Of a stretch of DNA of 64,000 nucleotides, positions 11,166 through 24,510 are shown piece after piece. This DNA comes from Dermatemys mawii. Lineage: Eukaryota; Chordata; Testudines; Dermatemydidae. The stretch is from NCBI GenBank assembly GCA_007922305.1, contig ML677358.1, positions 18,215,327 to 18,279,326 of the forward strand, in the 5' to 3' direction. Both the position numbers and the translations under genes were made by a program. Numbering within the stretch: position 1 is the first letter of the stretch; each line of letters begins with the position of its first letter. The notes beneath the pieces are model-generated. The model did no database searches and was not told the DNA's origin. It saw only the letters and a program-made list of their open reading frames with translations.

Positions 11166-13789
11166 TGTTAACTGCATAATGTCCAAATCCTATTTCACTT
11201 TCAAATATCTATATATACTTATCATGTTTTTATATCAGGTATCCTAAGTGACAAACTATCCTAGGGGGAACTGCTGTCAGAAATGGCCCAGAGGTAGATG
11301 GATCTGGTTAATCTAAATGAAGTTGTGAGCCACTGGTAAATGAAATGAAACTTTTATTATTAGTATTATTTGAACCTGGGCTGATGTAGCCAGCTCAGTT
11401 TCTCTTTACAGAGGCCAGGATTTCTTTGGAAGTTTAATGCTTCCACTCCAGATAAAAGCAAGTCATTTGCTTCTTTCATAGTGTCGCTACTAATTTCCAA
11501 ACAGTCAAAGCTGCTGCTAATTTATTTACTGAACACTGACACCCTGTTAGCAGGGGCTGCTACTGAAACTGATTTCTGGCCTTCGGCTTTTGTTTGTTGA
11601 CAGCCTGATTTCCCAGTAGGCCATTTCCACCTGTGTTTCTGTTGGTTTTAGTGCATGTCTTTCTTTCTTCTTCCCAGTGACTGTCTCCCAAATGGCTCCT
11701 GAAGGCTTTTCTCATCTTCACACTCTCTCTCTCTCATCCCTTTCCTCCCTCCCGGCTGCAAGGACTCTTGGCTCTGCTTTCAGTCATTCTGCAGTTCCTA
11801 GTTGTCTGCGCTGCTGAGTTCCCATGGGGCACTAATTTTTGTTTCAAGGATGAGATTCAAAAGAGTTTGCTACACACAGGTTGCAGGGTGCGCCTTCAGA
11901 TGTGCCTTCAAATAGGCTTTGGAGATTTGAATAGCTGAGCTCCTGGAACTCAGTTTTAAATTGCAAGGAAGGTCTATTAAGTACCATAAAAAAATTCTCT
12001 TTTTTTTAAAAGATGCATAAAGGTTTTTTTTTGTTTTTTTTTTAAAATTGCCTTCTCCTTTCCCCTGACATTAGATGGAAATAGAAATTAGGAAGACAGC
12101 CATTTCTCTTTAACTTCATGTGTATCAAAGGAAGAGAGCTGACAGGATAAAAAGATTTGAAGAGTGGTCAGAATGGTCTGTATCTGCAGTAGCTAGAGAG
12201 GAAATACATTGAGATGTTGCAGCAGCTTCTCTGCAGAGACTCACTATAACCAGCACTTTAAATCTACAGCAAAGTTTCTAAGATGGTATCCAGCAAAGTT
12301 TCAACTATAGATTTTATTAAGATACTGTTTTAAATTAACTACTTAAAATAATCTAATCTAATCTTTGTGTGTGTGTGTTTTGTATACAACCTCTCTTTTC
12401 CAGTTCTGTCTTCACCACTGACCTGCATATCAACCACTTTGGATAGGGTGAGGATGAACAACTAGGTTTTGGTTTACTGGGATTCATGAAATCCTGTTTG
12501 TTGGTTTTTGTTTTTTCCAAGTGGGTTTCCACCCCTTGAGTATCCCTATGAGTTTCTCTGTGAGCAAACAAACCCAGAAAAACTCAGTGAAATCACCCAG
12601 TTTTAGCTGGTCTAAATTCGAAACCTCACCATATCCCCAGTAGAAATGGTACATCTAAATATTTCCCCCTTCCCAAATTTCAGTGTGGTTTTTGCTTTGA
12701 AACCTTGGCTAAGAACGGATCTCTACAGTGTTGAATCCAAATTGGCAGTGGGAGGGGACATTGTTCCTGGAATTCATTCAGATGTGGTCAAGGAGGATGG
12801 AAATCTCGTTAAATCAGATGATCCCATGGGATTTCTTCCAATTTGGGACAAAATATCAGCAAAACAGCCCACAAGAGCTGTGCACCGTTAAATATGAATC
12901 CAGCCCTTAGCTTTGGCATGGCCACAAACCCAAATCCCACGGCCTAATCTAGGTCCCAACATCAGCTTCTCTGTTCATCTCCGATGAAAGCAGAAAGAGA
13001 TGTAAATGTGCCTGAAACTTGATCCCAGTTCCCTGAAAGCTTTGCAAATATCAGTCAACCTGAGTCAAACTTTGTAAACAAAGCCTGAAGCCAGTGAAGT
13101 TTCCTCAGAGTTCATGATGAAAGAATTTGACAGCTTTAATTTTAGCGAATATGTTGGAACTGTACAGCATAAAATCTTCATTCAAATGACATTAGAACAA
13201 AAGAGGTCTGAATAAAGCCCACAAAAGCCAGGAAATTTAGAATGAAGGTTGAAGGTTGAAACACTACTTGGTGGATTTAAATATTGCCAACATGGTATGG
13301 CATATTACACTCTGCTTACAGACTTTTGCTGCTTTTTTTAGCTCTGGGAAAGGTAAGGATAAGACTTCTAGATCTTTCCATTTAAATCAGGCCTGCTACT
13401 TTAAGGCAGCACTGAATTTTTTTCCTTTCCAATTACAGTAGGGCATAAGCAGGCCAAACACCACTCTTTAGTCCACTTTACCTACTCTCAGTTGGGTCAG
13501 AACCCTGAAGAGATGTAGAGCAAAAAGTAGTAAACAAAACCTGTTAAACCCTCATGAAGTTTCAGTTTGAATTTGGGATAAAGATTCCATTTATCGGAAT
13601 TTTTATGTATTTTATCGGAACGGATTCAGTTGTCCCTAGTGATGAGCAAGGAAAAAATCCATCTGGCCAGAAAACTCCTTGCTAGTCATACGCGGATTGT
13701 TTAAACTTTTTAGTCAGGGTGTAAAATGTGCTTTAACTGCAAATTAATGTGTGTTAACTAACACAATTGTAAATGTCTGGCTGTCTGTC
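11166..13789. other. Unique sequence without gene
   Basis: 2.6 kb with T-rich tracts at 11995-12045 and a short GT run at 12365-12380. I found no coding signal and no recognised repeat. Confidence 0.5.
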
Positions 13790-14425
13790 ATGCCCAATGA
13801 TGATGTCACGGTATCACGTGTGTTCTCACGTGGCTGTCTAGGCTGGTGGGTAAGGAGAAGCTCACAAACAGGTATCATACAGTATTTTCAGGCTTGGCAT
13901 GGAACTTGGCCCTCTTTTCAGTCAGTTTTTTGGATCTGTCTTCCTCAAAGTGTTTACAACTTTTATTGCTAGTAACTCCCCATTCAGCTCTGTCTGTGGC
14001 TGTCTTCAAAGTTATCAATATTTATGCCGTATGAGGTGAGCTTCTGCTTAAGGGTGCCTTTGAAGTGTTTTTCCTGACAACCCTTCCTGTGCTTTCTGAG
14101 TTTCAGCTCACTCTAGAAAACTTTATTCGGGAGTCTAGCTTTGCCCATTCTGACAACATTCCCTGTCCATCTAAGCTGAGCATCACTGATCATTGCCTCA
14201 ATGCTGGTTGTCTGTGCTCTTTCAAGGATGTAAAAGTTGGAGACTTTGTGTCAGCAGCCGACCTTCACAGAGAGCAGAGACAGCCCATGCAAAATTTTTC
14301 AGGTTGCTTCAAGCATCTGTAGTAAACTGTCCATGTTCCACATCCATATAAAAGGGATGCTGTCACTGCTGCATTGTATATCATCAGTGTGGGGGACATT
14401 GGGCAACTGCAGACACTAGTAGACC
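13790..14425 (-). mobile_element. RTE-like LINE remnant
   Basis: On the minus strand 14400-14265 reads YNAAVTASLLYGCGTWTVYY and RCLKQPEKFCMGCLCSL. This resembles the LLYG-ETW-T and KKLERFHQRCLR block found C-terminal to the reverse transcriptase in RTE/BovB-type LINEs. The adjacent DNA to about 13790 looks like the same element but is heavily decayed. A (GT)n run at 14429-14450 abuts it. Confidence 0.55.
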
Positions 14426-15436
14426 CTTGTGTGTGTGTGTGTGTGTGTGTTTGGATTAGGTAGACACTCATGCTGATTGAAAAGCTTTTTCATCAAAACA
14501 ATGCTCATTTTTCCAAAATTTTGTAAAATTTTATTGACATTATCAAATATTTCAATGATTTTTTGTGATTTTTTCTAAGTCAATATTTAACTGAAATCCT
14601 AATAGATTTACCAAAGACCAAAAAAATGTCGACAAAATGTCTTGCTAAAAATGTCACAAATGGGGGGAAATGGGCGCATTTAGACCCTGAAGTTTTTTTG
14701 TTTTTTTTTTCATTTCATTTTTCAGCCCATCCTAGTTAAACATTTCACATGCATTTGTTTCTGGTCATGGTTCAGCTGACAGTAAACAAATGTCTGCAAA
14801 TATCTTACAGTTGAGTTAACACAACCAATGTTAATTAGCAGTCAGTTAACACAAGCTACAAACAATCCAAAATTCCTATCTAGACAAGACTGGGCCATCC
14901 AAGAAGCCTGGCCTCTTGGAACTGGATCCAGCAACTATTGAAGTCAATGGGCTCCTGAGGTGACAGGTCTCAGAGCCCAGCCTGTGCTCAGACATCCATG
15001 GCACAATTTTATAACCCTACAGTCTGAGCCCCGTAAGCCCAAGTCAGTTGGCACATGCCAGCTGCGACTGTTTTATTTCAGAGTCGACATACTCTCACTG
15101 GCTTCATCCAACGCCCGGGGGAGTGATTCATTCAGGCCACGAGAAAGGAGTAAGGAAGCCCAAACTCATGTAACCACAAGGAGGAAGAGAAGGAAAGTGG
15201 TCATTTTAATTTGTAAAATGTTTCTGGACTACATATATAGTGTGCAAATACTGGGGTCCAGTAGAGAGAAAAGAACCCCTGAAATTCTCTTCCAGCAAGA
15301 TTTGAGATTAAAAACTTCCAGCAAATTCATCTCTTTATCTTGACATCTCTAATCTATTTTTCTCCTCCCTAAAATCTTTCCAAGTTCATTCCAGTAGTAG
15401 AAATGGTCTATATATAGCTATCTGGGCCCTACTTCC
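14426..15436. other. No recognised gene
   Basis: (GT)n at 14429-14450 and a T-rich tract at 14693-14710. A 127-codon ORF at 14960-15343 has no recognisable motif. Confidence 0.5.
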
Positions 15437-15740
15437 ATATATTCATAGATTCCAAGGCCTGAAGGGACCATTATGATCATCTTGTCTGCCCTCCTATACA
15501 GCACAGGCCAGAGAATGGCCCCAAAATGATTCCTAGAGCAGAGCTTTTAGAATAACATACAGTCTTGATTAAAAAATGGTCAGTGATGGAGAATCCACCA
15601 TGACCCTTGATAAATTGTTCCAATAGTTAATTTCTTTCATTATTAAAAATATACACCTTTTAGCCATTTCCCATGTTCCGAGCTATAGAAGACCACCTTT
15701 GTTTTATTGTGTTGCCTCCTTCTTGCCACTGGGTTAATTT
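15437..15740 (-). mobile_element. CR1 LINE 3' end
   Basis: In reverse orientation it starts ATTCATAGATTCCAAGGCC, then GAAGGGACCATTATGATCAT, and continues through TAGTTAATTTCTTTCATTAT into a GTGTTGCCTCCTTCTTG segment. This is a classic sauropsid CR1 3' region. Confidence 0.85.
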
Positions 15741-17879
15741 TCATCCTCTGTATGTCTTGTGTGTTGCTCTTGGGCCAAATTCTCCTTCAGTGACCACTGT
15801 TGTAAATTCGAAGTAAATTTGGTCAAGGTAGTTGAATGCTGCCCTGAAGACCGGGATTCTATCCTGCTTCTGCCAGCCTTCCTAGATGAAGTTAAATCAC
15901 TTAAGCTAAACTTTTCACAAGTGGTCACCAATTGTGTTCCCCATTTTCTACTTGCGACCTGGGGTCTGATTTCCAGAAGTGCTGAGGACACCACTCAACT
16001 GAAGTCAAAGGATGCTGTTCTTTGAACATGGAAATCACTATATCATGCTAAATACTCAGAAAGGTCAGGTCTTGGGTTTTTCACATTGGGCACCCAGACG
16101 TAATGGATACCTTTGACCTTAATCTGTGTCTTAGTTCCCTGTTTGAAAAATGAGGATAATACCCTCAAGGGATGTTGTGAAAAATCAGTTAAGTAACACC
16201 TGGGAAGCATTTGGATACTATAGTGAGGGGCTCCATAGAAAACCTCATGAGGAAATTCATAATTCTGTCTCCAGAGCAAGGTTTAAACAGTGCAGTAAAT
16301 GACAAATCCCAGGACCACTCATTGAACAAGGAGAAAAAACAATATTGAAGCTCTGCTAAATAAGTGTGCATTGTCCATCCAGTGCACTGAATGAGGCAGG
16401 GGTCTTGTGTTAAAAATACAATGCGATCATGAAATTAGACTCTATCATAATGCACCTGCACTAAGAGGCCAAATTAAGGGTGCACAAGCAACCTTCATTC
16501 TGCTATTTTCCAACTTTTGGGTACTTGACTTTGGAGCATTAATGGAACCTGGTACACTGAACTGAGCCCCTAGGGGTCCTACACTCTGGACTACAGCAAC
16601 GGCTCCAAAGCCTCAGGATACCATTTCCCAGCTTGCTTAGAATCTGGGTGGGGAGAACAGAATAAATAGGAAACTCCTATAAAAGCCAGTGGGAATGTCA
16701 CATGGAGTGATTTATGTAAACAGTTAGCTGGGCCACTGAGAAGCCGTGACAGCTCAGCCTTTCAATGGGAGGGGACAGCCTGATGCAGAGACATGGGGAC
16801 AAATGTAAGTTTCATTTTTTGAGCTGTTTGGATTTGGAGCTGAGACTTCTCGAGTTTTTACTCAATTCCCGCTCCCCAGAATATAGGAGACTTCGAGCTA
16901 TTGTGGGATTTAGTACATGACTGGGGAGTGGCAGCCCAGCGGAGAACAGTGGTTGGGGAGGCAAAGAACCAATCCGGATTCATGTATCCAGAGCCATTCA
17001 GGACCTCCATAGGACTCCAAGCCAGGGAGCCAGGAGAGGACCCTACCCTTCTCAGCAGTGAAGACACGGTAAGGTAACTCATTTTTCTTTGTCAACCAGC
17101 CAGTTCCCAGTACTGCAGCACTTGTCTCAGGATTTATCCTTAGTGTTCTATTTGCCCAGAAAGATGCTAGGGATGGAGCTGAGGGTTGTGTGCAGTAGGG
17201 AATGTGGGGAGGTGGAGAATTTGTTATATTGTTGGTGTTTTAGTATTTTAATTAATCTCAGTCCTTTCCTTCCTGTGAGCATTTGTTTCCTGTCTCAAGT
17301 AAAGTCCCCTGAGTTATATTGTCCTTTTTGAGTGTGGCATTTCATGGTTTGGGGCTTATATTAATGTGTTGTGTTGTACGTGTACAAGAGTATATTCCTT
17401 GTGAACAGAGTAGGAGAGTTAGTTATTTTCCCAAGAAACAGCATCCCAGGCACAGAGAGGAGTCACCTCAGGTGGAGGCACCAGGCGCTCCAATGAAGAC
17501 CCCAAGCTCCAACCACTGGAAGAGCGGGAGAGAAGCCAATGCAATTAGCAAGCATCAGGGAAGAAGCTTGAACCATGCCTTGAGGGAGGAGCTACAGCAA
17601 CTTTGTGTCTAATTTCCTAGGTCTTTAAAAAACAAACTGGAAAAAAGAGAGTTTATCATGTGGCATCATATTGACACCCACATGAGTCATCAGCAGAGTC
17701 AGAATCTTTAGATCCACCACACAGTCCTCTCCCACTTGAGCTAACACAGTAACTGCTAGCAGTAGTAGGCAGTTATCTTCAATGTGGACCAGGAGTAGGA
17801 TGAGACACTTTGGCACAAATATTTGGGGTCTATTTCAGGCTCCAGAGGGGGGTGTGTAATGAGAACAAACAACATCCAG
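15741..17879. other. Mixed old repeats and unassigned sequence
   Basis: 16085-16215 looks like a MIR-like SINE (CTTAGTTCCCTGTTTGAAAA, ATGAGGATAATACCCTCAAG). 16540-17620 has purine-rich, GC-moderate texture like an old LTR or processed fragment, but I found no diagnostic ends. No gene was recognised. Confidence 0.4.
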
Positions 17880-17985
17880 TGTTTAGCGCACAGGATTAGG
17901 AGCCAGACATTCTGGGTTTGACACTAGTCGTCATATAACCTTGGATAAGTCTCTTAACTGCTCTGTGTCTGTTTCCCAGTTACAT
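17880..17985 (+). repeat. MIR-like SINE remnant
   Basis: GGATTAGGAGCCAGACATTC, TGGGTTTGACACTAG and TCTTAACTGCTCTGTGTCTG are in MIR order. Confidence 0.55.
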
Positions 17986-19165
17986 TCCTCAGTGCGTGGG
18001 AATTTGCATATGCTGTAAGAACAAACCCAACGGTCCTTTACAAATCTTGTCATTTTTGCTTTTAAATTCGTATATTCACTTTGAGAACAGGGCTTATCAA
18101 GTAGTCTGCAACTAAAGTTGATGTTCTGCCTTTTTACGGTTGCCATGATGCAAATGTCATTTGTTCTCTCTTTGATCTCTTAAATAACAGTTAACTTTAA
18201 TAAAAGTTAATTATCACTAAGGAGATCATTTTACCTATCAACCCACTTCAGTAACCCCACTATTACGAGTAGAAGCTTTATGCTAATCAGTTTTCTAATT
18301 TGCATAAATTACTGATTTTTTTTTTTCAGCATGAAAGTAGATCTGTTGGCGACAGCTCTGGAGATGTAAAAAGAGAGTGAGAGAGTGAGTGTAAGGTGAA
18401 TTTCAAGGGTTCGCCAACAGACTAGAGTACCAAACACCCCCGCCGCCCCCAAAATCCAAAACCTTTAAGGTCATCACACCATGAAACTTTTAGATAATGC
18501 AGCTTGGCTGTGCTGCAAAAGTCTGATGCATGCGGCACCTTGTTTCTGTTGAATGAGTTGAGAGAAATGGGCGGGAACTTGAGGATCACCCTGTGACCCA
18601 TGTGAAGCGTGCCTGCCTAGACCTGAACAGACCACTCTGGAGGAGTTGTGCGGGTGAAAAGAGAGACTTTTTTTTCGAGGCAGCTGTCAGCTTGTCTGCA
18701 CTACTCAGCCAAGTATATGCTGATGTAGTGGACAAGAGAGTCCATCGCAGGGGAAGGTGATATTAGAGAGAGAAACCCCCTTCTGCTCTCTCATGCTGCT
18801 TTCCATGTAGTGAGCTTGCCAAATAGGAATCACTACTGGGGAGGCAACTATTGTTACGATTGGCTGTAAATTAACTCCAGCGATATGGCGGAAGAACAAT
18901 AAAGAATCTGAATTAAATAAACACCCTGGTGATTTCGAATCTCAGTAAAATGATTGTCCAGGAGCAAACAAACCAGTTGCTATGTTTGACATATGCTTAG
19001 ATCAGTGTTTTAAACTCTCTCACGCCCAAAGGATGTAGCTAAAGTTGTATCTGGCATGTTCTTTGGATTCAGTTGTGGGTCTGTAACTTTGGTTTGGCTC
19101 CATTGCCAGCAGTACAATTCTCTTTCCATTGAATATCAGTGTATTCTTTGTGTTATTCTATACAC
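17986..19165. other. Unique sequence with octamer-type motifs
   Basis: 18170-18330 is AT-rich and clean. It contains ATGCTAAT (18280-18287) and a perfect octamer ATTTGCAT (18298-18305). No gene was recognised. Confidence 0.45.
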
Positions 19166-19335
19166 TGCTTAGGTTACAATCCTGGCTCCACTGATGTCAG
19201 TGGGAGTTTTCCCATTGATTGGAATAGAGCCAAGATTTCACCCCTAGAGTTTGGCTGGGATTTTCAAAAGTGCCTAAGGGAATTAGGCACCTAAATCCCA
19301 TCCTAGTTTTGAGAGGTGGCCCTTGAAGGCTCTCT
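19166..19335. repeat. Old palindromic interspersed repeat fragments
   Basis: GGCTCCACTGATGTCAGTGG and GGGATTTTCAAAAGTGCCTA are hallmarks of the old sauropsid GTCAATGGGA and TTTTCAAAAG families. Confidence 0.5.
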
Positions 19336-21288
19336 GAACCCAGACTCCAGCCCAAGCACTATCTTTAGCCCTATAGCACAAGTTTGAATCAGGTGACTCA
19401 GGCTCTAAGACTCATTGCCCATGGGTTGTTTTTTAATGCATTGTAGATGTATCCTTAGGGTATGGTACACCACCCAATAAGCAGGGCTCAGAGCCGTATT
19501 CCTACTTCTGTTCACACACAGATCAGTCTGACTTGAGCCCGCAAGCACTCAGGACCCTGTTCCTAGGACCCTGCCCGGGGTGGATGGGGGGTGGGGGCGG
19601 TGCAGCACCTAAATCCCTCTGAGATTCAGGTCCAATTCAGGCATTTTGCAGCGTGTACGCATGTCAAGCCACAGACCCAAGTCAGGAGAGCTGCGTAGTG
19701 CAGTACGGACACATGGCAACACAGCTGTGAGACCCTGCTCCAGCATTTGCAAATCCAGGTTTAAAATGAAATGTGGATGCTCAAGTACAAGCTTGGACGC
19801 ACCAAATTCACAATCCGGGGTCCCATTGACCTAGGCTTCGGGTGTAGTATCCATAGCCGTATCTGTAGAGTCACAGTGCCAAATTTTACCCTCTCCAGAT
19901 TTTAGTGGTCTTTGGATTCCTCTCATTGGCCTCCATCCTGAAAACACACCTGCGCATGCTTAGCTTCAAGCCTCAGAGCCATCCCTTAGAAATCTGTGGA
20001 CCTCCTCCCATGGTTAAAATTAAGCATATGCATGGTTTCAGGCTTAGGCCCTTAACTGGTATTCATAGAAGACGCCTTTATAATTGGTGCATTCTCAAAA
20101 GCCAATGTCGCAAGGTAGTGCTTTAGTGTGTAGGGAGGCAGTGAGAGCCAATGTGACTTGCTTCCATGTAGGAAGGCAAATCCTGAATTGCAAAGCTGAC
20201 CTTTTATAATATGTTTCTTTTGTGACAATCGCATTTCAAACTCTGGCTCAGACTGTACAGAGCTGTGTATTTGTATTTGAAAGGAAACATAAAATATGAT
20301 ATAAAAGGCTAAAGAATTTAGAACACCTAACCTTTGTGCATCTTGCTTGGATTTTATTGTCTGTTGTTCATTCTGCTGGCTACCTGTAGGATAATATGAT
20401 AGCTGATTAGGAATCCTTCCCTGTTCCCACTGACAACAAATCAAACTGTTAATAGGCCAATAAAATCATGGGATTTAGTGGGCAAAAAGTGATGGTATTG
20501 CTCCAGTGCTAATGAGTCACATCTATCTGAAATAAATGATAAAAGACTGTGTTGGAACAAGATCTTATAAAACATGGCATGTTGTTAATTTACAAAGGTG
20601 TACAGTTTTTTGGATAATAGACACTCAGGCATCAGTCCGCCCGGCTGTAGACTCACTCTGCTCTCTTTCTAGATGGGATACAGGCATTTGCTCTCTTTGC
20701 TATCAGTTTATTCTGCTAACCCCTTCCATGCACCTATCAAGTTGCAATGACAGCCTCACAGCAAAGCAGGTCAGGCAGGTTTAGGTGTTCATGGGGCATG
20801 TTGTGTAGATGATAAATAGTCCCAAAGCTGTGTGATTACATAATGATAACCATGTTCACTCACCTGTCTATCAAAAGAGCTGCATTCAAGTTTGAGCTCT
20901 CTTCCCCTGGGTCCATGAAGTGAAGCTGGAGTGTTAGTTTAGAGCCTTTAACATTCCTCCCAACCATGGGCTAAGTGCACTGCGGTTAACTGGAGTCCCT
21001 TTTGCTTAGTAATCCATTAGCTAATGGGTGTCTAAGCCCATCAATTTTCTGTTTAGTCCTTAACACCATTAGGGAACACCTGCTGGGCATAAAAATACAC
21101 CTGACAAATCAGAGTGATCATTGAAATAAAATAAATATCCAGTGTTGTTATAGCTGATTTGTAACATTTAAAACATAACAGCGATGATAAAATGGAACAC
21201 GCCACTATGCGCTGACACCCACTCACCCGAGCAGTTTGACATAAAAATCATTGCAGTTTTACCAAATCACCTGTAGCAAGGGCTGTGA
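19336..21288. other. No recognised gene
   Basis: Unique-looking sequence. A 130-codon minus ORF (20444-20052) carries no recognised domain. Confidence 0.5.
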
Positions 21289-21910
21289 TTAGAGAAGCAT
21301 AGCATGCCCCAGCCTGCTTGACCCATCAAGAAAGCATATGTTTACCTGCAAGTGGGGGATCAAGGCAACTGCCTGAAACCCACAATATTTATAAATGATG
21401 AATGAATTATTTTGAAGGCTTTGGGAGCAGGCAGTGGAATTGGGGGAATTCAGCAACTTCGCTCCAGGAAGAGCAGGCAGAAGCATTACGAGGTATTTTT
21501 TGAATACCTCGCCTGGTGTTCCATTGGTTTTTGTTGTTTCATGAGTTGTCGTTTTTTTACAGCTTGCGATTTGCATTCAAATTGTCAAAACAGCCCTTTG
21601 CACATAACTAATGTCACTGCGCTGCTATTTCCCTGCGTTAAGTAATTATAAAGTTAGTCAGGCAAACAAGCACCAGAGTGTAAAGATTTTCATGATGACG
21701 AGGTTTTTTTTTCCAAAGGATCTTTTTAATCTGGTTATTACAATACGACTCAGCTGCGTTTCTTCTTGCCATACAGATCTTCCAGATATACATGACTAGT
21801 AAAAGGCTTTGCCATCCCTGTTTATCTACACCTTCGCCGGTGCCCTCAAAGTCTGCCCAGATTAAGGACCATCTGTCTTATGATTTAAAGTGAGGCATTA
21901 GCACTTTATG
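21289..21910. other. Clean unique block, candidate conserved non-coding element
   Basis: It contains a perfect 9-bp-arm hairpin (21489-21511), a perfect octamer ATTTGCAT (21569-21576) and several homeobox-type TAAT cores, with no repeat family recognised. ORFs here are short and featureless. Confidence 0.4.
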
Positions 21911-22639
21911 GCTAATAAATAAATTTAGTTAGCCTGCAGAACTCAGTGCCACAAGGTACCACAGAGGCCAGGACCAAAGTAATCCATGAGTTGCTACAGC
22001 TTGAGCCAAGATTCCAGGCTCTGTAGCTGTGAATGGTAACAGACTCAAGACTTGTATAACTTGGGCACAACCGGGACAGTACATAACACACATTGACTGA
22101 CCAGTGGGTTATATGTGCCAGCAGCAGCAACACATGGGGATGGCTAACTGGGGACTGGCGGTTGGGTTAGCGATGGGTGGGCTACAGGAGTGCAGCGCAC
22201 ATGGCCTGAAGGCCTTGAGTCACACATGCAGTACTGCTGAGCCCAACCACGCATAAAAAATGAGTTGGAGCCCTCAATTCCCACCTGCCTTCCCCCAGCA
22301 AATAAAGAAATAAGGCTCCGTGGAATTAGTCTGTGAGCCTTTTCGGGAAGCCACCCACAATGTCTATATGATCATTTCCAGCTCCAAATTCAACCTCAAA
22401 TGCCAGCTTTGCCAAGCACAGTGTTCAACAGTCAGATCTTGCCCCCTCTCCCCCGCCAATCGTGCAATGTCTTTTTTAAATGAATCCTTGTTGGGCACTT
22501 GGCCTTCTGGGTTGTTTTTTGAGCTATTTTCACACTTTTTTTTTGGAACCCTGATGGCTAGAAACTTATTTATTTAAACGGAAGCTGAGATTCTCTTGAT
22601 TCACAAGACTCTGGGAGCTGGGGCTTTAAGAAAAACCAC
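21911..22639. other. No recognised gene
   Basis: The sequence around 21925-22260 has the feel of a decayed interspersed repeat but no diagnostic end was found. The rest is unassigned. Confidence 0.4.
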
Positions 22640-24375
22640 CACTTACCACATGAGTTGGTTGCATTGAAATGGCCACATGAATGTGTCCCTTCTGGCTGCT
22701 TTGGCTGGGGGAAGGGGGGTGTACTTACCACTTGCTAACCCCTGGAGTGAGCAAGATGCCACACTTTTTCCCTCCCCCACCATCAGTTACTGTCTCTTTT
22801 CCATTCTCCCAGACTTGCTCACATGCTGCCTCTTCTCAGTACCCTGGCCTTCAATGTCTGCTTGCCTGCTGCTGGGGGATAAGTCCCTGGTGCCCTCTCC
22901 CAGCCTCCGCTGGCCACTTTGGAAGAGGCGAGTCCCTGCTGCTTTAGCATCAAAGCCAGCAGGCCAATCGGGGCGGGAGGGGGGGCAAGGAGGAGGTGAG
23001 TTTGTAAAGCCCTCAGGTGTGACTTGGCCAGTGAGGCTAATAGCAGCTGGCCAGCTGTCGAGCTGGAGTTGGCCCTGAGCCTCGCAACGTTTGGGGCGAT
23101 TTGGTGCAATACTTCAGGGCCAGAGGCAGATTAAGGTTTCCTGGGGTCCTGGGATAAAGCAAGTGAGTGGGGAGGAGAGGGGTCCCCATCCACCTGTATC
23201 CCCCCCGCCCCCACTAACAGCTACACCTCTGGGATCCCACCCCTGTTCCAAGCAGGGTCCCCCCCATTCCACATCTCCGCCACTGCAGCTCCTCAACCTG
23301 TTTGCTACTTTATGTCCCCTCCCCCTCACTGCTGCTCCTAGCACAGAGAAGCCCTGACTCCCCCTCCCCCACCACAGCCTAAGACCGCAACAGGGCGTGA
23401 GCGCCCCCCCACGCGCCCCCCCCCCCCCGGCTGGGAGGCTGCTTCCCAGGGCCACGGGTGGGGCGGGGGGGAGGGGTTCCCAGTTCTCATGCTTCCCCCA
23501 CCACCTCCTGCTGGGGAGGGGTTGGAGCACTGGGGGCTTCCCCTGCCCCCTCCTCACCTTCTGCCAGGGACCTGGTAAGCGGGGCATGGGAGCTTTCCCT
23601 GCTCTGTGGCCAGGGCGTTCCCCCCGCCTCCATTGACCCGTGCCCGTGGGCATGGGCGGTGTAGAGCCAGTGGCTAATCTGTCACTGTTCACAGCCTTGA
23701 AATACCCATTATGTGTGTGGGGGAGACTTTTCCAAATTGCACTGCTCAGTTTTGGACACCTAACGAAGCACAGGGCTATGCTGCAGTTAACCCCCCTGGC
23801 TGGCCCATGCTCACATACTCACAGGGCGTAGGTTAGAGCCACACGCGCTGACTTTTGTTTTTTCCAGTAGGTGCTTTTGAAATGTGGGGTGGGGCGGGGG
23901 GGGGGCGGGGGGGCAGGGGCTCTGCCAGTTTTTGGGGAGACTACATTCACCATGTTTATAGTCTTCTTTCCTAGTCTCCTTATTGACGATGTGGCTCTCA
24001 TTGGCGAGGGATGAGCCTCGGAAGAAGGGGCAGAGAGGAGCAAGTCCCGGCCCGGGGGCGGGGGGGGGGGGCTGCTTCAGGGGCAGGGTACTCAGCGGAA
24101 GAGGCAGAGCGGGAGCAGGGCCACCAGGTGGAATGAGGTTGGTGCACACCCAGGGCCACAGGAGAGTGGGAAGCCGAGGAGCGGTGGCGCTGTGGGGCCC
24201 CACCACAGTCCAGCCATTCGTCCCCCCACACCCCGACACATCTAGGGAGTTTCCAGCGCGCCCGCCCAGCTGCCCCAAACAAAGCCTCCCATGCCACCGA
24301 TGTCTATGCCCCAGAGCACCCGTTCAGTCGGCGGCTGCACCCAGGGCTCTGGGACCCTTTGTGGGGGGGAGGGGG
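22640..24375. other. GC-rich low-complexity tract
   Basis: GC content is far above the neighbours, with homopolymer runs of C (about 23404-23428) and G (about 23885-23915 and 24061-24071). Several long ORFs (for example 192 codons at 23692-23114) are Pro/Gly/Arg-rich products of the composition. No promoter, exon or known domain was recognised. Confidence 0.6.
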
Positions 24376-24510
24376 CCCAGTCATAGGTGCCGAAACAATT
24401 TTTATAGTGGGGGAGCTGAAAGCCCTTAAACAAAACTGTCATCCCTGTACATAATGGAAACCCCTTCAACCCAGGGGTGCTACTGCACCCCCAGCACCCC
24501 TGGGTCCTGC
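24376..24510 (+). repeat. Sauropsid interspersed repeat fragment
   Basis: CATAGGTGCCGAAACA, ACAAAACTGTCATCCCTGTA and GGGGTGCTACTGCACCCCCA match a repeat family common in turtles and crocodilians. Confidence 0.55.

Noticed and set aside
23100..23690. Possible hAT element ending in CAGATTA-type inverted motifs
   Set aside because: The suggested inverted ends (near 23115 and 23675) do not align beyond a few bases and no target duplication was found.
23114..23692. 192-codon minus-strand ORF
   Set aside because: Gly/Pro/Arg-rich, with ORFs in several other frames of the same stretch. It is explained by GC-rich composition with few stop codons.
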